Positions 22,926 through 35,484 are shown, counted from the first letter of the stretch. The stretch: DNA of 64,000 bases from Zygaena filipendulae (GCA_907165275.2 OU015654.1:1009501-1073500), one strand, 5' to 3'. The notes: generated by a model from the sequence alone, not told the origin. Translations and numbers: made by a program.

Positions 22926-23041
22926 CTTCGAGTAATCGGGAAAAATACAAAAAAAAAAAAAAAAAGAAAAAAAAAAAAAAAAAAAAAAAAAACATACATA
23001 CAATCGAACATAGAACCTCCTCCTTTTTGGAAGTCGGTTAA
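22926..23041. repeat. A-rich tract and GGAAGTCGGTT terminus of the composite element
   Basis: After the tandem array there is an A-rich tract at about 22949-22991. Then comes ACATAGAACCTCCTCCTTTTTGG and GGAAGTCGGTT at 23029-23040. The ACATAGAACCTC block recurs at about 35467-35479. It looks like the end of a lepidopteran repeat family. The poly-Lys and poly-Phe frames here come from the A-tract. Confidence 0.5.
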
Positions 23042-23844
23042 AAAGGACCAAACCTTTTGAGTTAGTGTAGTGTATAGTGATAGTGTATTTAGTGCTGTGA
23101 GTACTGTATCCAAAGAACACAAGAACAAAGTGTCTTCCCCTTAATAGAGACAATAAGAAAAGTGTTATTGGACACATTCTTAGTATAGTCTTGTTTAGAA
23201 GTTTAGGTCAAATTTAAAATACTTATTAGTCATAACTAGATTGGCTAGATTGTATTATAATAATTTACCTCCTTGGGTATATCATTCAAGAAAAAAAAAA
23301 TATTAATTATGTCAAACAGGGATCAGAAATCGAATAATACACAATATACCTTAATCCTATGCGGTAGGTGGCACGCATTTTATTATCAGCAGTTTAACTG
23401 CCCCCCGCCCCCTCCCCGTCGCCCCGCGAAAGGCAATAAATCATTGCAGCGGTTAATTATTTCTCTTAAAACACGACTCCAGTGAAATTGCTATTCGTCG
23501 ACCATCTCTGTGCCAAATTCTCGCGCGCGCACATTTTTATGAGCTTTTTTGAATGCATGGTTTAATGATATTGCAGCGGCAGGAGCTTTCAAACTGTTCT
23601 ACTTAACTGAAATGGATTGTGTGAGCCTTTCAAATGCCGACTGAAAACGAAGGTTGTGATTTTTTTTAGGTTTTAAGTTGTCGTTCGCGGCTTCGGGTCT
23701 CCAAAATGTTATGTTGAACCAGGATATAAACGACTTATACAGTATACAGTATACTTATACAGAAACATATATAGAAGGAGTAGGTACCTTTTCAATTTTT
23801 TGTAAAATAAAATTAAAAAAAAAAAAAAAAAAAAAAAACAATTG

Positions 23845-23955
23845 TCTATCTCTCAGTTACGCTTTCACGCCTTAACGGCTCAACCGATCATCATGAAATT
23901 TTGCATAAACATTGTGATGGGTACAGAGAAGGACATAGGGTACTTTTTGTCCCAT
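23845..23955 (+). mobile_element. Helitron-like fragment
   Basis: The middle part only: GTTACGCTTTCACGCCTTAACG, CCGATCATCATGAAATTTTG, GGACATAGGGTACTTTTTGTCC. It is preceded by an A tract. Confidence 0.55.
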
Positions 23956-23959
23956 AAAA

Positions 23960-26900
23960 GAAAATCCAATAAAAGAAATTATTCATGAAAACTATTTTTT
24001 TTTATTACGTGCTGCATGGCAAGACCGAATAACAGGTGTACCGTTTTAGGTGGGGTTCTACGATCGCACTAAATAACCTTTGTTGATGTGGTGAAAAATT
24101 TGTTAATTATTTTTACAGATAAAAAGATTTCTTTCTTTCGTCTCATACTTTTTTCTCGGCAAACCTTTTAGATCTTGTTGTTATATACGGGGTTAACTTT
24201 GACTTCAAGTGAATAACCGGATAAGTATTATCGAATAACAAACATTCAATCAATGGACGCTGTAAATAAAGATCAAACTGTATTTGTTGTTATTAAATAT
24301 TTTTCGTTAATTGCCGATTTACAAACACCTCCCACTTGTATTGTAACAATATTTACTAACTCAACACTCGTTTGTCGGTTGGTTTAGTGAAAACCGAGCA
24401 AGTGCGAGATCTAAAGCAGTGGGGGTTCCGTAAGCTTTTGCTCATAAAGCTCCTCTTGTAATTAATGTACATTTTGCATATTTTTCTGTGGATTTGGACT
24501 TTATTAAATTTGGTGATGTTTTTTTCCTCGAATTAAATTTAGTATGTAGAGTCAATGTCTCTACATTATTCTCTTTCTTCTAGAAGACGAAATAACGTCT
24601 CAAATTCATTTGGAAATTTGAATTAACCAAAAGAGGTTGGTAACGGCCCGCGGACCACTAAAACGCTAATGGCCCGTAACAGTGTCGACTCGATAAAATA
24701 TCTAATGCAGCTCGGAGCTTCCGTGTCCGTATAATTCCCGCCTTTGATCGATCTTTATATATAGAACGCGCGTTCTAGATTTTGAACATAATTCCGCGAG
24801 GTGAAACCGTGAATATTGGACAGACAAAGCAATGTTTTGTGCCTGTACTAATTTCGTAGACAATTCAAAGTCCAATACTGAACAAGTTGTGATGTCATCT
24901 TAATTTTTTCCAAATATGGAGGTAAGGAATCTTCTATTCGACGATAATATAACAATTTTGCAATGCGTACTGCATTTGCCCAGCGTCCAGTTCTACACCG
25001 TAATCTTATCCAGTCATTCAGTGCTGAAAAAATGAATATAGACTGGTTCATTCAAAATTTGAACCCAAAACCCAATTAGGGTTGTTCTTGTTACTTAGTT
25101 TAATTGCCTAATAGTTACTTTGCCTAAATATGGATAGTCAACGTAAAGAAACAAGACCCACCTGTGTAACCTAATTGAGGGGATACTGTGGTCGGCTGAA
25201 AATAGGTAAAGAGGGAGACAAGGTGAGACGCTCGTGTTGGATAAAGACTTCAAATTACAGTCTAGATATAAATATTTACGTTAGATACATATCTACTTTT
25301 AGTTACACAAAATTAACAACAAAATCCTAAAGGTTAATTTGGGCTAGGTACTATCAACTAAAATTAAAACAATTTGAGAATAACAAATTTTGGAGACAAA
25401 AAATTCCGTTCGCTTAAACAAGAAAAAATTGCGTGGAACAAACAGACGTAGTCACTTTAAGTAGGTATTTCTAGTTTTTAAACACACTTTCAGTTCTATG
25501 ACTTTTCATGCTGTTCTTAAAGACTGAAAAAGCCAAAAATATACACAAGCCCATAAACGTATATAATAAGTGTCATCTAGTGCCGAATAGCTGAACTTGT
25601 GTTTTTATAATTGAACTGAGTTTATAACTGTTGTATTGGTGTCGGAAATTATTGCATAGATGGCGCTCATATAAAAGATAACTTAAAAATTATATCCCAG
25701 CTGTAGTCATAAAACGTGCGACAGAGGGCGTTAGCTAAACATTTAACTGTTGCTTTCCAATTAATTTCGTTGTCATAATAATATCTACGCTTTCCGTATA
25801 AGTATATCTACTTACCTTGTACCTAACAATACTTTTTATAAAAAAAAAAATACTTTTTACAAATAATTGTTTTAAATTAAAAAGTATCTAATAAAACTTT
25901 AAAATAACCACGTAATCGTATATTAACTCAATAATATTTAATAGCTCCACAACAAATATTATTAATTTCATATAGGTTTGACAGTTAGTTATGCTTTGTT
26001 ATAACTATTCGCGTTATTTCATTTATCACACAATAAAATAATTTGGGTTCTATGATACAAGTTCGCTTAGTTTAGAACCCAGGTCACCAACTCATTCCTA
26101 TCCTGCCTGTGAATTATATAGTGTATGTGCCCATCATTGTACATTACGGTAGGTATAGGTTACAAATCCTTTACTTAATAAACGCATTTTTCATTTTTAT
26201 TTTTCAATAAAATAATTCGAAGTCGAATAATATTATAGTTAACAATAAATGATAAATTATTATTATTATTTTAATTCGCAATAAACATTAACACCAGTGA
26301 ACGACACCACAAAACCACTACTACTTCGTTTACAACAACAGCACTACAAAACAAATAGACATAACAAATTAAAATAATCGTCGAGAGCAAACAATTTTAG
26401 CACCAATAAGTTAGCGAAACGAAACGCATAGGCTTACGAGAGCACAGACCTATGTACGTCACTCCTCATAGTGTTGTTCAACATTATTTTTTGTTACATT
26501 TTGTCGAAAATATAAAATTAATTTGCAGGACGATGCTTATTTATAGTTTTATTAACTACTTAAAACTGTTTCCCGCGGTTTCACCCACGGTGATTTCGTA
26601 GTTCCCGCGGGGAATGAATGTAAAGATTATATTATGGTCCAGCTGGCAGCTTGCATTTCAGTAGTTAATGTGAAAACAAAAACCCAGCACACACTATAAT
26701 TATTTCGAGAGCAATGCAACAGCACTTCATGAAAAAGTCGTAAATTCTAAATTTTTTTAATCGACTTTTAGTTCGATCGCTACCTACTATCTCTACTAAG
26801 CAACAGCTCGATATCGATAGGTAATGTACCCAGCTAGTGGCAACACTAGCGTGATCTCAACTCCTGTAAATCGCTTTACGACGACGCCAATCAAGCGGCG

Positions 26901-27180
26901 ACGCTCCGGCTAACTGCCGTTCCCTAGAGTACCCTTCAAATGGCTGGTAACACCAGCTATACTGAGCTGTACTTTAACTAGGTATACTTAAGTTGACTAG
27001 CTCTTGTTGAGCACGCATTCAAGTCATTATGTGATCTCCGTTATGTTCAAATTCAATTATGGTATATTTTGTACGCTGCCAGTATCATTACATTCAGGAG
27101 GTATTTAAAAACAAATTGAATAATACAGAGAAAGAAAAAATGTGTGAATGAGTGAACTTAACTTTAGAAGAGTTATTTTA
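23960..27180. other. Gene-free stretch
   Basis: AT-rich. The only repeat signs are a faint dispersed repeat near 24398 and a Helitron terminal block at 26568-26615. No open frame above 67 codons. Confidence 0.6.
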
Positions 27181-27181
27181 A

Positions 27182-27396
27182 TCCTACTAATATTATAAAT
27201 GTGAAAGTATGGATGTTTGGATGTTTAGATGTTTGGATGTTTGTTACTCGAAAACGCATAAACGGCTGAACGGATTTAGATAAAATTTGGCATGCGCATT
27301 TTCAGGGGTACAGAGAAGAACATAGGTTACTTTTTATGCCGGAATTCAAGCGGGAACTCCGAAATTACCGCGGGTGAAATCGCGAGGCACAGCTAG
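27182..27396 (+). mobile_element. Helitron-like (Lep1-type) element, complete
   Basis: A|TCCTACTAATATTATAAATG at the start, a run of GGATGTTT 8-mers, ACGGCTGAACGGATTTAG, the end hairpin CCGCGGGTGAAATCGCG and AGCTAG|T. It lies 123 bases from the foldback at 27519. Confidence 0.85.
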
Positions 27397-27518
27397 TACA
27401 TAATAATATGATATTTTATTAGATCTATGTTACCCGATGTTTGTGTCAATTGTGCACTGATTTTTTATTAAACATTTTTTATTTTATTTTATTTAAAAGT
27501 ATTTACCACATGCCGCGG

Positions 27519-27647
27519 GCTAAGATGCGCAACACGATAAAATTGTATCGAGCTATTTTATCGATTCTCGTCGACATATTGTATGGCTTTGTCGACGAGA
27601 ATCGATAAAATGGCTCGATAAAATTTTATCGTGTTGCGCATCTTAGC
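27519..27647. mobile_element. Near-perfect foldback (MITE-like) element
   Basis: Arms of about 57 bases, starting GCTAAGATGCGCAACACGAT and ending with its complement at 27647, differ at about two positions. They surround a loop of about 13 bases. No coding capacity. Very high arm identity suggests recent origin or gene conversion between the arms. Confidence 0.8.
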
Positions 27648-27955
27648 ACCCCAGGATCCTATTAGTTAGGTAATATAATAAATGCTTGAACCATTGATAT
27701 ATGTATAAAAATTCCGATGTTATATTTATTTTGTAAATGATAGATACTTTTACTTAATACGAAGTCAATAGTAATACTAGCTTCATAGTTTCAGTCATTA
27801 ATTATTATTCTACACTAGTATCGACTTATGAATTTTACCTGATCATCGTAAGAGTCGTAATATCAACACAGGTTTTCCGGCAAATCAAAATGTAGCTTAT
27901 GGAGAAATTTGTGTGTTTAAATTTCACCATGCAATATGTAGTGGAACATTTAATA

Positions 27956-28240
27956 TTTAGATTAGATTAGATTTATTTATTTCACATTATCAGATTCAAA
28001 ATTACATCAAATTATAATATGTCAAAGGATGTAGTGATCGTCAGGAAAATTTCAATAAGTAAATGTCAATAAGTGTAAATAAACATCAAAATACAATTAC
28101 AAAATACTGCCAAAACATAAAAAGAAATATTTAAATTTAAATGTCAAACAAACAAACAATAAGTTATACTTAAGTATAATAAGAGTTGGTAAAACCGGGC
28201 GCCAGCAAAAATATCTTGCTCTCAATATTGGTTGATAAAG
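27956..28240 (-). mobile_element. Possible LINE 3' UTR with short-repeat tail
   Basis: On the minus strand an AT-rich stretch ends in AATAAATCTAATCTAATCT. The ATCTA-type repeat tail resembles the tail style of CR1/L2 LINEs. There is no coding part, and the upstream limit is a guess. Confidence 0.3.
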
Positions 28241-28618
28241 CAATAATAATCAAAAGTTGGCATGAACACCAGAGCTTTAATATGCGTTTTCCTACTGCCA
28301 AATGCTAGGTTCAAACAGTTTACTTTTATTACAGTAAAAATTACTGTGCACTTCACATTATGACACAGTGTCTCTTCTCGGACGACTTGAAAACGACTGA
28401 AGTTTAATAATAAATATAAGAATATAAACAGACAACAGTCTTCTGTTTAATTTTCTTTGTTTAGTTTATTTCTGCTGCTGTCAGTTTTACGACGGTGACA
28501 ATTTTTGTCTGTGACTTATTGTATCATTAAATTAACTAGTTTTCTTTTAGTTGGTTTAAAAGCGAATTTTTGGAGTTAAGTACATAATTTTAATATTCTA
28601 GTTAAATTTATTAAATTA

Positions 28619-28825
28619 CTAGCTGTGCCCCGGGGTTTCACCTTCGGTAATTTCGGAGTTCCCGCGGGAATTCCGGGATAAAAAGTACCCTATGTCCTTT
28701 TCTGTACCCCTGACAACGTGCATGCCAAATTTCATCCAAATCCGTTCAGCCGTTTTTGCGAGATTGAGTAACAAACATCCAAACATCCAAACATCCACAC
28801 TTTCACATTTGTAATATTAGTAGGA
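28619..28825 (-). mobile_element. Helitron-like (Lep1-type) element, complete
   Basis: A|CTAG at 28619 and GGA|T at 28825, with ACATCCAAACATCCAAACATCC (the complement of the GGATGTTT repeat) and CAAATCCGTTCAGCCG. Both termini are intact. Confidence 0.85.
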
Positions 28826-29248
28826 TAGATTATACAACAAGTTGTTATTGAATAAATTGTTGTTTTTACTAACTCAACTAAGCTTTGAAGCTGTCGAATA
28901 TTAGAATATTATGTATGTACCCATACCAAATCTGTCGCGAAGCACCGCGAATTTGTATTTGTGTTTACCGGTTTGTCTTAGGCAAAAATTACTTTAAGAT
29001 AGATTTAAATGTAATCAGCATGTTGTACGGAGCTTTAATCACCCTTTTTATCCAACATGGTTCCCGACGGAAACAAACTGCATGCGAGTGGGGATGCTGG
29101 CAACACCTGGTTCTGCATAAAACAGCGCAGTAGGTGAATACTATACTTTAAGTAGAACCATAAAATGCATTATTATTGCAATCCAGTGAATTGGTATACC
29201 AAGGTATTTTACTTATTTTATATTGCTTTTATTTTATTATAAACTATG

Positions 29249-29515
29249 TGTGCCCCGCGGTTTTGCCCGCGTGAGTTTCGGAATTCCCGCAGAAACTCTA
29301 AAGTAGCCTAATTTACGTACTCCTTATAACATCGTCAAAATTAGTCCAACTGCTTCGGAGATAAACCCGCGTGAGTTTCGGAATTCCCGCAGGATCTCTT
29401 TATATCAGGAACCTTTGCGGACGCAGGCAGAACATCCCGCCAAAGTTACCTCACAATCGATCCAATAATTTAGAAACTCATAGAGGACAAACGTACACAC
29501 AATTTATATTAGATA
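29249..29515 (-). mobile_element. Helitron-like fragments, duplicated terminus
   Basis: The terminal block (CCCGCGTGAGTTTCGGAATTCC) occurs twice, at about 29268 and 29368, followed by CAATAATTTAGAAACTCATAGA. This is a degraded variant. The 132-codon frame running through it is not supported as a gene. Confidence 0.5.
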
Positions 29516-29769
29516 AAATGCAAGTGCAAAGCGTTAATTACAATGCCATCTATTGTGTAATTCCTAAATTTAAAATAAGTCTTAACTTGTTTTCTTTTGA
29601 CGCGCGGGCACAGGTACAGGATGTTGCGTTCATTGTCAGCTACATGCGCGTCACTTCCCTTGCGTTGCGGGCAAAAAAATTAGCCTCAACGTGTGAAAAA
29701 CAGGATTACTTCAATGAAACTTCCTACCGTATTATTCATGTTTTCAAATTATTGTTTTCACAAAAATAG

Positions 29770-31439
29770 TGTTACAAATCTTAGCGAGCTCTAGATACTT
29801 GTTGGTCTATTCTGCTTACAAAGCCCGCGTTATGCCTTATTGAATATGCGACGAAAACAAACGGTGATTTATAGAAGAAGGCGTCTCTAGAAATAGGCCG
29901 TACATCATATTTGTGCTTCACATTCAATGTATTTTGCTGAATTACAAGATTATAATAATAATATTGAATATATCTACTATCTTGAATATATCTACATATA
30001 GATATACCTGCGTATCTATTCTCTTTTTAAGCCAGAAATTTAAGAGAAATTCTAGCACTAAATAATTAAACTGTAATAGCGTTTGTGGTGATTCAAACTG
30101 TCACACTATTTAAATAAAATTCTCTGTATGTAACCACCAAAATCGGATTTAAATTATAGAAAATCTAAGTTTTATGAATTTATTATCAGAATTCGTGTGC
30201 TTTTAACTGGACATTAGAAAAACTCGTCTTAAATTCGACAAAACATTAGATTTAAAATAAAAAACAATATTTGTCATATTTTATTTTTTTAAATTCGAAT
30301 CTGATTTCTTGAGAACCTATGAAACTAAGTTTTAAGAGCGTGACAGAAAAAGTAAACTCTACCTACTAATATTTAGATAAGAATTACAGCTCTTAGAGAA
30401 AAAGAATACTAAATCCTTTGTTGGCAAAAGTCAATGTCTTTAAGTAGCGAGTACACTACCTACTTTCTAAATAAATCTAATCGCCAAAGTTAATTTTATA
30501 AACGCCATCAATCAAAATAAGACGAAAGTTTTCGCAATCTAAAGAATTATTGCCCCAACACTCGTGATTCAATAGATTATATCAAAGAATAGTATAAGAA
30601 AAAAACCCCGTATCTACTGATTGACCATATAAAAAACTGGTGATTTATCATTTTTATTGCGTGAAAAACATGTTTATGAGCATCTTAAGAGGGGCGGATG
30701 TGAGGAGGGCGGTGTTATTCTGAAAAGTAGGCGAACAAAAGTCGAATGTTTCTGGGTAGCTATTTTAATGTTTTTTGATAAAATTTTAAGCACAGGTCAA
30801 GTCTAGTTCGAGGTAGCCAAAAAATGCAAAACAAAATCAGCTTAAATTTTTGGATTCCCTTTATGTAGGTATGTAAAGTGTGGTGATTGTTAAGACGTCA
30901 TGAGCTATTTAAAAGTTTCATTCAAATCAGTCAGTATTTTTTCCTGAATGCACGTTAAAACAACAACAAATAGATAAACAGTAACCTATAAGCATGATTA
31001 TCATCGTAATTTTAAAAGAACTGTGTAATTATTATGATATAAAATTATATGTGTTTCTCGGTCTGTCAATGTGACTGAACGAAAAATCTACAAAGAATTT
31101 TGCAGTAGGTATAGCTACTCTATTTTTTAACCCTCATGCGTCGTACGAGACTACAATAACCCCGCTCATTCGGCACAAAATAATCATTGGCCACTCATAA
31201 TGCCCCCGAGGGGATTGTTTCCCAACTGGAGCTCTATAAACGAGATATTACTACCGATATCGCCCTAAAATAATATACGATCGAAGTTTCGCTCGTTTTT
31301 TGCTTACTATTATTAAGATTTCTTCATTGTTGTTTTTTTTTTCTGGGTGGATTGTAAAAACTTTTTTGTGGTTTTGCGTTTTTTTTTTAATTACATCCAT
31401 TGAGATGCTAAAAAAATGAAAAATTTGATCACTTCTTAC
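29770..31439. other. No gene seen
   Basis: AT-rich DNA without recognised repeats up to the candidate minus-strand exon at 31440. Confidence 0.55.
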
Positions 31440-31619
31440 CTGCGAACTTAGAGTAAAGCGAGGAGACTTTGTCCCCTAAACTATTTGGTGGAAGTAAAAG
31501 AGCTTGAGAGGGCCACCAGTAGTGTTCTGCTGCGCTCAGGTGAGCTGATTGAGAGCGGCAGGAGGTTGAGTAAATGACACTGTACGGGGTAAGAACTAAA
31601 ACAGGCGATTGAACCAATC
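31440..31619 (-). CDS. Possible coding exon, unidentified, with strong splice-like ends
   Basis: On the minus strand the stretch is preceded by CGTTGCTTCCCAG (acceptor-like, AG at 31621-31620) and followed by CAG|GTAAGAAGT (near-consensus donor at 31439). The 180 bases are open in one frame, which also stays open for about 20 codons upstream. The frame reads LVQSPVLVLTPYSVIY ... AEHYWWPSQALLLPP ... SLYSKFAG. Composition is less AT-rich than the surroundings. The length is a multiple of three. I do not recognise the protein; it could equally be part of a dispersed retroelement. Confidence 0.25.
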
Positions 31620-32035
31620 CTGGGAAGCAACGAGCAATTTTATTGGCAAGGAAGGTGCCAGTGCACTATCGGAGCGCACGGTGAACCTTTTTTTTACGTA
31701 GAGGATGTCATAACTAGAGGAGTTATTACCCCCAAATGTCGGCAAAAAGATTTAGTTTCCGTAAAATAAAAAAGTTCAGAATACAAATAAAAATATTGAA
31801 ATGTGCTAATAATCTCGAAAAAAAAAACACACTGTAAGAGCACTATAATAGACGTCTATACCATAAATTCCATATTTTTTTAATTCAGGCTAGATAATTG
31901 TGCTTGATAAGCGCGTAAAAAGTAAATTTAGACAAAATTATAGGCGCCATAAATCGTCTATCGTCAAACTCCAATCTTTACTTGATATTTAAGTACTTTT
32001 TTTTTTTAATTCACCTAATCCATTATATGTAGTAA

Positions 32036-32258
32036 TCCTACTAATATTATAAATGTAAAATTGTGGATGTTTGGATGTTTGGATGTTTAGATGTTTGGAT
32101 GTTTGTTACTTAATCACACAAAAACGGCTGAACGGATTTGGATGAAATTAGGCATGCACGTCTTCAGGGGTACAGAGTAGGACATAGGGTACTTTATATC
32201 CCGAAATTCCCGCGGGAACTCCGAAATTACCGCGGGTAAAACCGCGGGGCACAGCTAG
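32036..32258 (+). mobile_element. Helitron-like (Lep1-type) element, complete
   Basis: A|TCCTACTAATATTATAAATG, five GGATGTTT-type units, ACGGCTGAACGGATTTGGAT, then the end hairpin CCGCGGGTAAAACCGCGG and AGCTAG|T. One of the best kept copies. Confidence 0.9.
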
Positions 32259-32314
32259 TAATTAATAATATTAATTATGCAATACCTATATTATGTATTA
32301 AAGCGATAAGCGAT

Positions 32315-32358
32315 TCGTAGCGCTCTCGTAGCGCCTTCGTAGCGCCCTCGTAGCGCGA
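32315..32358. repeat. 11-bp tandem repeat, four units
   Basis: Four consecutive copies of TCGTAGCGC plus two variable bases. A minisatellite that is GC-rich for this region; no sign of coding function. Confidence 0.75.
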
Positions 32359-32616
32359 CAGCCACGGCACAAGCGTCGCCTCTGTTTCGAGCAATTAGTT
32401 TATATCAAACGATAAGGTTGAAGACGCTGTTATATGCAAGCCGCGAACTCTATTCACTCTACGTGATCTAGATAAAAGTGTTGAGACGAGTGACTCGTAC
32501 TTGCTACGAGTATAGTAGGGTTGTGTCAATGTGTAAGCTAAACGTCGATACAAATAAATATACCTACTGATATTCATATTCAAATATTTATATACAGAAA
32601 TATATATAGAAACCAG

Positions 32617-32850
32617 CTGTACCGCGCGGTTTCACCCGCGATAATTTAGAAGTTCCCACGGAACTGTTCCATACAAGCTTTGCGACCCCTTTTCATCCCT
32701 TTAGGGATTGAATTTTCAAAAATCCTTTCTTGTCAGACGCCTACGTCATACAAAGAACACACCCTTCAAGTTTAAAGTTTCTAAGATCAGCGGTTTAGGC
32801 TATGCGTTGATCCATCAGTCATTTAAGATAAAGCATTTATATATAGATAG
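32617..32850 (-). mobile_element. Helitron-like variant, partner of the repeat at 95-305
   Basis: GCGCGGTTTCACCCGCGATA on the plus strand opens it. Then come CCCTTTTCATCCCTTTAGGG, ACGTCATACAAAGAACACAC and GCGTTGATCCATCAGTCATT. The same blocks appear inverted at 95-305. It ends in an ATAG-rich stretch. Confidence 0.6.
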
Positions 32851-34308
32851 ATAGAAATGAAAACAAGTTTTTTTTTAATAACTTATAGTTCAGACTTGGG
32901 AATTAAAAAAAAACAATAGAATTTCTCAATAATGGATAACATTTTGTCGAAAGCACTAGGTACTAATAGGGTTAAATTGGCAGATACTTACTGTTTTAAA
33001 GGACCCATAAATAATTATGTGTCACATAACTAAAAACTCTATAAACACAATAATAATTTTGTTGTATTGTATGTACGGACGGATGTCTAGACAGCTGCAT
33101 AGAAATACCATTTTTTTTAATCTGCTGAGTTCTGCTCGCTCGCGTTAATCCATGTCGCTGTACGAATTACTATTAAAGCTTTTTATTTGTCAAGTATTTG
33201 CTGACGTCTGCCACCAACCCTAGCGCCTTCGAAGTGCCTACCCCGCGAAATCTTGCTCTAATAAAATATTAAGCGCGCACATTACCGACCGTACAGCGGA
33301 GAGTAACGACTGGAAACACCTTCTGAATACAGACGACACATAAAACTCGCTGTAACGAGCTCTATCACTGGAGTGTAAGTCTTGAGGTGATAAGATACGG
33401 TGGTGCTTCGAGAGAGTAGCCTACACGTTGATTTTTACAGTTTAATAATTAATTATAAGGCAACCTTATCTGTCGTTTTCTTCATTAACAAAGGCCCATT
33501 GGGAAAGTACATGTTTTTTGAGGTTGGTATATTTCCTCCTCCTTTTTTATATTCTTCATTATCAAAGGTCGGCGTAACCGGATTTTTTTCTTGTTCTAAC
33601 TGTTCTGAATATGTGTCCAAAATTGCTCGGCTTGCCTCGGCTGATTGTAAACTGCACTGGTGTTAACTGTGAATTAAAAATAAAATAAATATTTTATAAT
33701 TATCATTATTAATTATTATTATTCATCTAATTCCATAAGCACCGTTAAAGATGAGAAAGTGAAAGATGCTAGAAATTATCTTTTATCTAATTATTGAAAT
33801 AAGATCATTAGATATTATCATGTTTAATTTGTTAATTGTTTGTAGACAGGTTATAGAATATTTTATAGAATAGAATATTTTTTATTGCGCAACAGACACA
33901 CACACACAAAACTTAATAACAAAAACACAAGCAAATTCATTACAAACTAAACTTAAAAAGAAAAAAGATATTGGTTGGCTGGTTTTGGTCGTGGTGTGTC
34001 TCTGCTGCTGCAAATGGCAGCTGACTCAGCATATGCTGAGGATGGGAACCCTCAGCGCTGGTTTTCAGTCAGCGCCAGCAGTCCCACGAGCGTCCCAGAG
34101 TGCGGCGCAGCGAAGCAGAAAAATAGATACATAGATACATGATAATTAGTTAACAGTATAATTAAATAATAGATACCATACATACGTAAATAGAATACAA
34201 ATTAGATAAATACACAATATCATAAATTATATACAATCATTTTATAATAACTCAATACATACATATGTAATATACACATACACATCATATCAATACATAA
34301 TATGCATA

Positions 34309-34345
34309 TATACACACACACACACACATACACACATGTACACGC
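34309..34345. repeat. CA/TA microsatellite
   Basis: An almost pure CA run with TA interruptions, lying in the 3' UTR of the LINE at 33853-35362. Confidence 0.8.
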
Positions 34346-34414
34346 ATACGACGCAAACACGAGATAGCCGAAAACGGACATTCCCGATGCAACCACGGGG
34401 TCAAAGGGTCATAG

Positions 34415-35358
34415 TCAGTTACGGCGAGAAGTTTGGACAGGTAAGGAGAGACTCTGCTGTTCCAGCAGGTATGCCTTGAGCTTGCGCCCAAAAACATATC
34501 TACTAGATGCGTCTCGGACTGGAGGTGGAATGTCATTCCAACACTTGGACGCCGCAAACTTGAAGCTACCACGAAAAGCTGCCGTTCGATGTGACGGAGT
34601 GAGAATTTTGTCTCTGTGTATGGAGCGCTGCCGGGATGACCACTCCAGCTTTTTATATAGGTACTCGGGAGCCTTATTGCGTACCACACCAAACATTAGC
34701 GAGGCCAGATGGAGGCGCCTACGGGATTCCATATTCAGGAGCTTTGCAGCGCTCAAGTAAGGCGTGACATGGGATCTGAAAGGAATTTTAAAACAGAAAC
34801 GAGCACATGCGTTTTGTACTCGTTGTATTAATTTTCTTGTCCGGCCAAGTATACAGCCACCATAGACAACATCACAGTAGTTTAATCTAGACAGTATCAA
34901 CGACTCACTCAGCCTAACACGCAAATCAGTGCTGAGGTAATCGCGTATACCATACAGAACTTTGAGACGATAAAAGCAGTTGCTGACCACGTTTTTGATG
35001 TGGCTTTCAAAATGTAGTTCACCATCACCGAGATTTTTTGCTTCTATCACCCTTTCTACCGGTTTGTTCATGATAGCTATATTATTGACCGCAAGAGCTT
35101 GCACCGTATTATGGATTTGATTTTTAGTGCCAAGTACCATGTATTTAGACTTGCTAGGATTCAGAGCCAAACACCCCCTATCAGACCACGCAGCAATGTG
35201 ATTGAGATCCCTGTTGATCAGATTGGCAGCCTCACCTGCTTTGGATGGCAATGTGGAAATATACAACTGTGTATCATCAGCATAAAGATGGATTCAATCA
35301 ACTCAATTTCGTTAACGACATCGGCACTATAAAGAATGAACAGCAGGGGCCCTAATAT
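34415..35358 (-). pseudogene. LINE ORF2 reverse transcriptase C-terminal half, frameshifted
   Basis: The 283-residue open frame at 34415-35266 begins just after the catalytic YADD: the minus strand encodes LYADDTQLYIS across 35255-35290. The upstream motif B region (GSILGPLLFILY, about 35358-35320) is in a different frame, so a 1-base frameshift lies near 35290-35300. Downstream are the thumb region (LNPSKSKYMVLG, LILSRLNYCDVVYGG, RVQNACARFCF) and the typical C-terminus (KCWNDIPPPVR, FGRKLKAYLL). This is the standard layout of CR1/Jockey-group ORF2 proteins. The endonuclease and most of the RT are absent, so the copy is dead. Rightward reading frames in the same stretch are shadows. Confidence 0.85.
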
Positions 35359-35484
35359 GGATCATTCATATGTAACGTTTTTTTTTTATAAAATCCACCT
35401 CAAAAACACCCCATCACTTCGGTAGTTGCTCATTTATATTTATACATAATAAATAATACAGTCAAACATAGAACCTCTTTTTAG

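Larger units (their letters stand above)
33853..35362 (-). mobile_element. 5'-truncated CR1/Jockey-like LINE with 3' UTR
   Basis: On the minus strand the element starts abruptly at about 35362 inside the reverse transcriptase (GSILGPLLF). It continues through the C-terminal part of ORF2 to a stop at 34415. A 3' UTR of about 550 bases follows, with a CA/TA-rich microsatellite (34309-34345), a GC-richer block (33990-34120) and an AATAAA at 33886-33881. It ends in a short repeat tail of ATTCT units (about 33877-33853). A 5' truncation plus a short-repeat tail rather than poly(A) is typical of CR1/L2-type LINEs; exact clade not determined. No target-site duplication was found by eye. Confidence 0.8.

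Noticed and set aside
22872..23177. Lys-rich plus frame and Phe-rich minus frame
   Set aside because: Translations of an A tract.
29371..29769. 132-codon plus-strand frame
   Set aside because: Its first third is Helitron terminal sequence; the rest shows no family signature or splice sites.
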